Assembly: GCA_045430305.1 (NCBI GenBank)
Contig: JAILXW010000002.1
Span: 682,001 to 746,000 of the forward strand
DNA length: 64,000 nt
Reading direction: 5' to 3'
Source of the DNA: Agarilytica sp045430305
GTDB taxonomy: Bacteria > Pseudomonadota > Gammaproteobacteria > Pseudomonadales > Cellvibrionaceae
The notes under the pieces were generated by a model. That model did not search any database and was not told the origin of the DNA. It saw only the letters and a list, made by a program, of their open reading frames with translations. The position numbers and the translations under genes are program-made. This document shows positions 62,080 through 64,000 of this stretch, piece by piece. How positions within the stretch are numbered: the stretch's first letter is position 1; each line of letters starts with the position of its first letter.

Positions 62080-64000
62080 ATGAAATTCGCGTTTAAAAAC
62101 TCCATCGGTGTGATGTTGCTTCGCATCGTTTTTGGCTGTTATTTACTGGTGACGTTTGTCTCAACCGTTGTACAGCTATATACGGAGTATACCTACGTAG
62201 AAGACGAGGTTATAACAGAGCTTGCTAACGTAGGGCGATCGTTTGAGGAAGCGTTGGCCTCCGCTTTATGGGCCTATGATCCAGGCGCCATTAATTCAAT
62301 TTTATCAGGCATGGCAAAAGTGGAAGCCATCGCGGGTGTTGAAGTCAAAAGCAGCGAGGGAAAAACCGAAGCAAATTCTGGCTTTTTTACGGAGAGCATC
62401 TCAGGCTCGCGCCCGCTTACGTCAATTGTATCAAATGGTATTCATGCCTCCGAAATTGCTTTAATGATTAATGGGGAAGAGCATGTTGTTTATCAATATA
62501 AATTGAATATTTATTACGATAAATTACTGGGGCAGCCGCAACAGCTTATTGGTAGTGCAGATATTTATGCCTCGCGTACTACAGTTGTTCAGCGTTTTAA
62601 AGACAGCTTAATATTAATATTAATCAGCGCTGTGGTAAAAACGACGGCACTGTGGGTGATATTTTTATATTTTTCTCGCAGGCTATTGTCCCGACCTTTA
62701 TTAGACTTAACGAAAGCATCAAGCTCTCTCGCAGGAGATGTCGCGCATAGTGAAGAAGTGTCACGTCGCCTAGAAGAGAAAGCGAATTCCAGTAGTCGTA
62801 ATGAACTACAACATCTTGCGCGCAGCTTTTTAAATATGCGCAACAATGTGCTTGATAAAATAGAAAATCTTGATGCGCTTAATCATTTTGCTGTTGCTTT
62901 AACTCAAACTAAAACGCATAACGCCATCTACGAAAGATTGTTTCATCAGTTAGTCAAAACCTTCGGGGCGGAAGGTGCCGTGGTGATTGATAATAAAAAC
63001 AAAATAGTGTGGGCCTCAGAAGAGGAGGGCGCCGAGCGGGCATTAAAAAACACTTTGCAGTCAGAAGAAAACGATTTTCGTCTTGACGTCATACGTGGCA
63101 ATAGGGATATCGTATACAACGAAGTTTCTCTGCATGGAAAGGGCTCTAGCGCCGATGGCAAGGTTTCCGCGATTTCTATGCCTTTACTCTACATACCGAT
63201 CTCTTTGAATGCTCAAAATCACAAAGAAATTTGGGTGCTAGGTACAATAATTAAGGCTCGCCGTAGTCACGATGGAAAACTAAATGAAGAAAGTCTTAGT
63301 TTTTTACAGGTGCTTAGTAATCTTGTGAGTGCAACCTTGATAAATCTTGAGCAGAAAGAAGTCATCGAAAACCAGAACCGATATTTAGAAGCTCGCGTAC
63401 TTGAGCGCACGCAAGCGCTCACGGAAGAGAATAAAGAATTACGCCAGATGACGGTGCGAGACCCTGTGACTCGATTGCCCAACCGTACTTTGTATATCGA
63501 TCGTTTACATCATATGATCGAATTTGCAGTGCGTGAAAATCGGCGATTTGCGGTTTTGAGTATAGAGTTTTCACAGCTTGATGATTGGAATAGCGCCTTC
63601 GATACTGAAACTGTCGATAATGTGCTCGAAGAGATTGGCCGAAGATTTTCGAGCGCCTTAAGAAAGAGCGATACTCTAGCGCGTATAAGTAAGCAAGAGC
63701 TGGGTGCAATACTGATCGGTAATAATATCGAATCGTCGATTGAATATGTCTTGGCTCGTATGCAATCCACATTACACGACACTATCGTAACGTCTGATGG
63801 TCACAGTTTTTTACCAACGGCTAAAATAGGCGTGTCCTTTTTTCCTGACCAAGGGGTCGAGGCAGAAAAACTTTTACGTAAATCCAATATCGCATTACAG
63901 CAAGCAAAACGCAGCGGCAAAGATTATTTTATGTATGAAACGCATGCAAATACTGAAGATGATGAGTTCCTGCATTTTGTGTTTGAGCTAGAGAATGCTA
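62080..64000 (+). CDS. Membrane GGDEF(-EAL) protein, 3' end cut by window
   Basis: 640 codons are visible and the frame is still open at the right edge. Order: TM1 (about 10-32), an extracytoplasmic sensor domain (about 33-172), TM2 (about 175-198), a HAMP-like linker, a possible GAF-like domain (about 280-430), a coiled-coil helix, then GGDEF from about 455 (DPVTRLPNRTLY). The signature loop reads SKQEL (537-541), so cyclase activity is probably lost. The final residues, FVFELENA, resemble the start of an EAL domain, which suggests a phosphodiesterase half outside the window. AAGAGG ribosome-binding site. Together with the LapD-like and PilZ proteins it points to c-di-GMP control. Confidence 0.85.
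   Translation, partial: MKFAFKNSIGVMLLRIVFGCYLLVTFVSTVVQLYTEYTYVEDEVITELANVGRSFEEALASALWAYDPGAINSILSGMAKVEAIAGVEVKSSEGKTEANSGFFTESISGSRPLTSIVSNGIHASEIALMINGEEHVVYQYKLNIYYDKLLGQPQQLIGSADIYASRTTVVQRFKDSLILILISAVVKTTALWVIFLYFSRRLLSRPLLDLTKASSSLAGDVAHSEEVSRRLEEKANSSSRNELQHLARSFLNMRNNVLDKIENLDALNHFAVALTQTKTHNAIYERLFHQLVKTFGAEGAVVIDNKNKIVWASEEEGAERALKNTLQSEENDFRLDVIRGNRDIVYNEVSLHGKGSSADGKVSAISMPLLYIPISLNAQNHKEIWVLGTIIKARRSHDGKLNEESLSFLQVLSNLVSATLINLEQKEVIENQNRYLEARVLERTQALTEENKELRQMTVRDPVTRLPNRTLYIDRLHHMIEFAVRENRRFAVLSIEFSQLDDWNSAFDTETVDNVLEEIGRRFSSALRKSDTLARISKQELGAILIGNNIESSIEYVLARMQSTLHDTIVTSDGHSFLPTAKIGVSFFPDQGVEAEKLLRKSNIALQQAKRSGKDYFMYETHANTEDDEFLHFVFELENA

Noticed and set aside
1..64000. tRNA genes, CRISPR arrays, insertion sequences or prophage
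   Set aside because: Read-through of all gaps found no cloverleaf with conserved T-loop, no regular spacer-repeat array, no transposase or integrase and no phage structural genes.

Overview
The window reads as chromosomal core DNA of a marine-type gammaproteobacterium, most likely a Cellvibrionales relative (Teredinibacter/Saccharophagus/Cellvibrio type). This placement is inferred from gene content and order: a complete dcw cluster leading into lpxC, an M23 peptidase, secA, argJ, mutT, yacG, coaE and pilDCB-pilA; the thiD-hemL and LapD/PilZ/DUF1631 genes; and a meso-DAP type MurE. There are no phage, IS, CRISPR or tRNA genes, so this is backbone rather than an accessory island.

Layout. 1-5.5 kb: end of a lipoprotein gene, a LapD-like c-di-GMP receptor, a PCu(A)C-type copper lipoprotein, a DUF2333 protein and a PfkB-family adenosine kinase. 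5.5-8.5 kb: a long, possibly structured leader, then a DUF1631 gene coupled to a PilZ gene. 8.5-13 kb (minus strand): hemL, a degenerate thiD, hemJ and a CLC chloride protein with CBS domains. 13-17.3 kb: argC, a DUF6776-type coiled-coil protein, bactofilin, erpA, a DsrE-like exported protein and a lipoprotein. 17.3-17.7 kb: rnpB (RNase P RNA). 18.2-35 kb: the dcw cluster mraZ-rsmH-ftsL-ftsI-murE-murF-mraY-murD-ftsW-murG-murC-ddl-ftsQ-ftsA-ftsZ, with a recognisable promoter and a 10-bp-periodic MraZ box array in front. 35.5-42.3 kb: lpxC, M23 peptidase, secA, argJ, mutT. 42.2-46.9 kb (minus): coaE-yacG and pilB-pilC-pilD. 47.2 kb: pilA behind a sigma-54 promoter with a perfect upstream palindrome. 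48.2-50.2 kb (minus): tfpZ-like pilin accessory gene, nadC, retropepsin-like protease. 50.5-56.4 kb: a second DUF1631 gene, then a muropeptide recycling cluster ampD-ampE-parA-like-ampG. 56.7-58.2 kb (minus): alpha/beta hydrolase and an alkyltransferase-like (ATL) protein. 58.3-61.9 kb: fxsA, groES-groEL (heat-shock promoter) and sodB. 62.1-64 kb: start of a GGDEF-EAL protein cut by the window end.

How the genes work together. Peptidoglycan synthesis, division, recycling and hydrolysis dominate (dcw cluster, M23, ampD/E/G). A second theme is surface behaviour controlled by c-di-GMP and pili (LapD-like receptor, PilZ protein, GGDEF-EAL protein, type IV pilus genes). The least explained elements are the two DUF1631 paralogues, the RNA leader in front of the first one, the orphan ParA-like ATPase inside the muropeptide recycling cluster, and the ThiD homologue that has lost its active-site signature.
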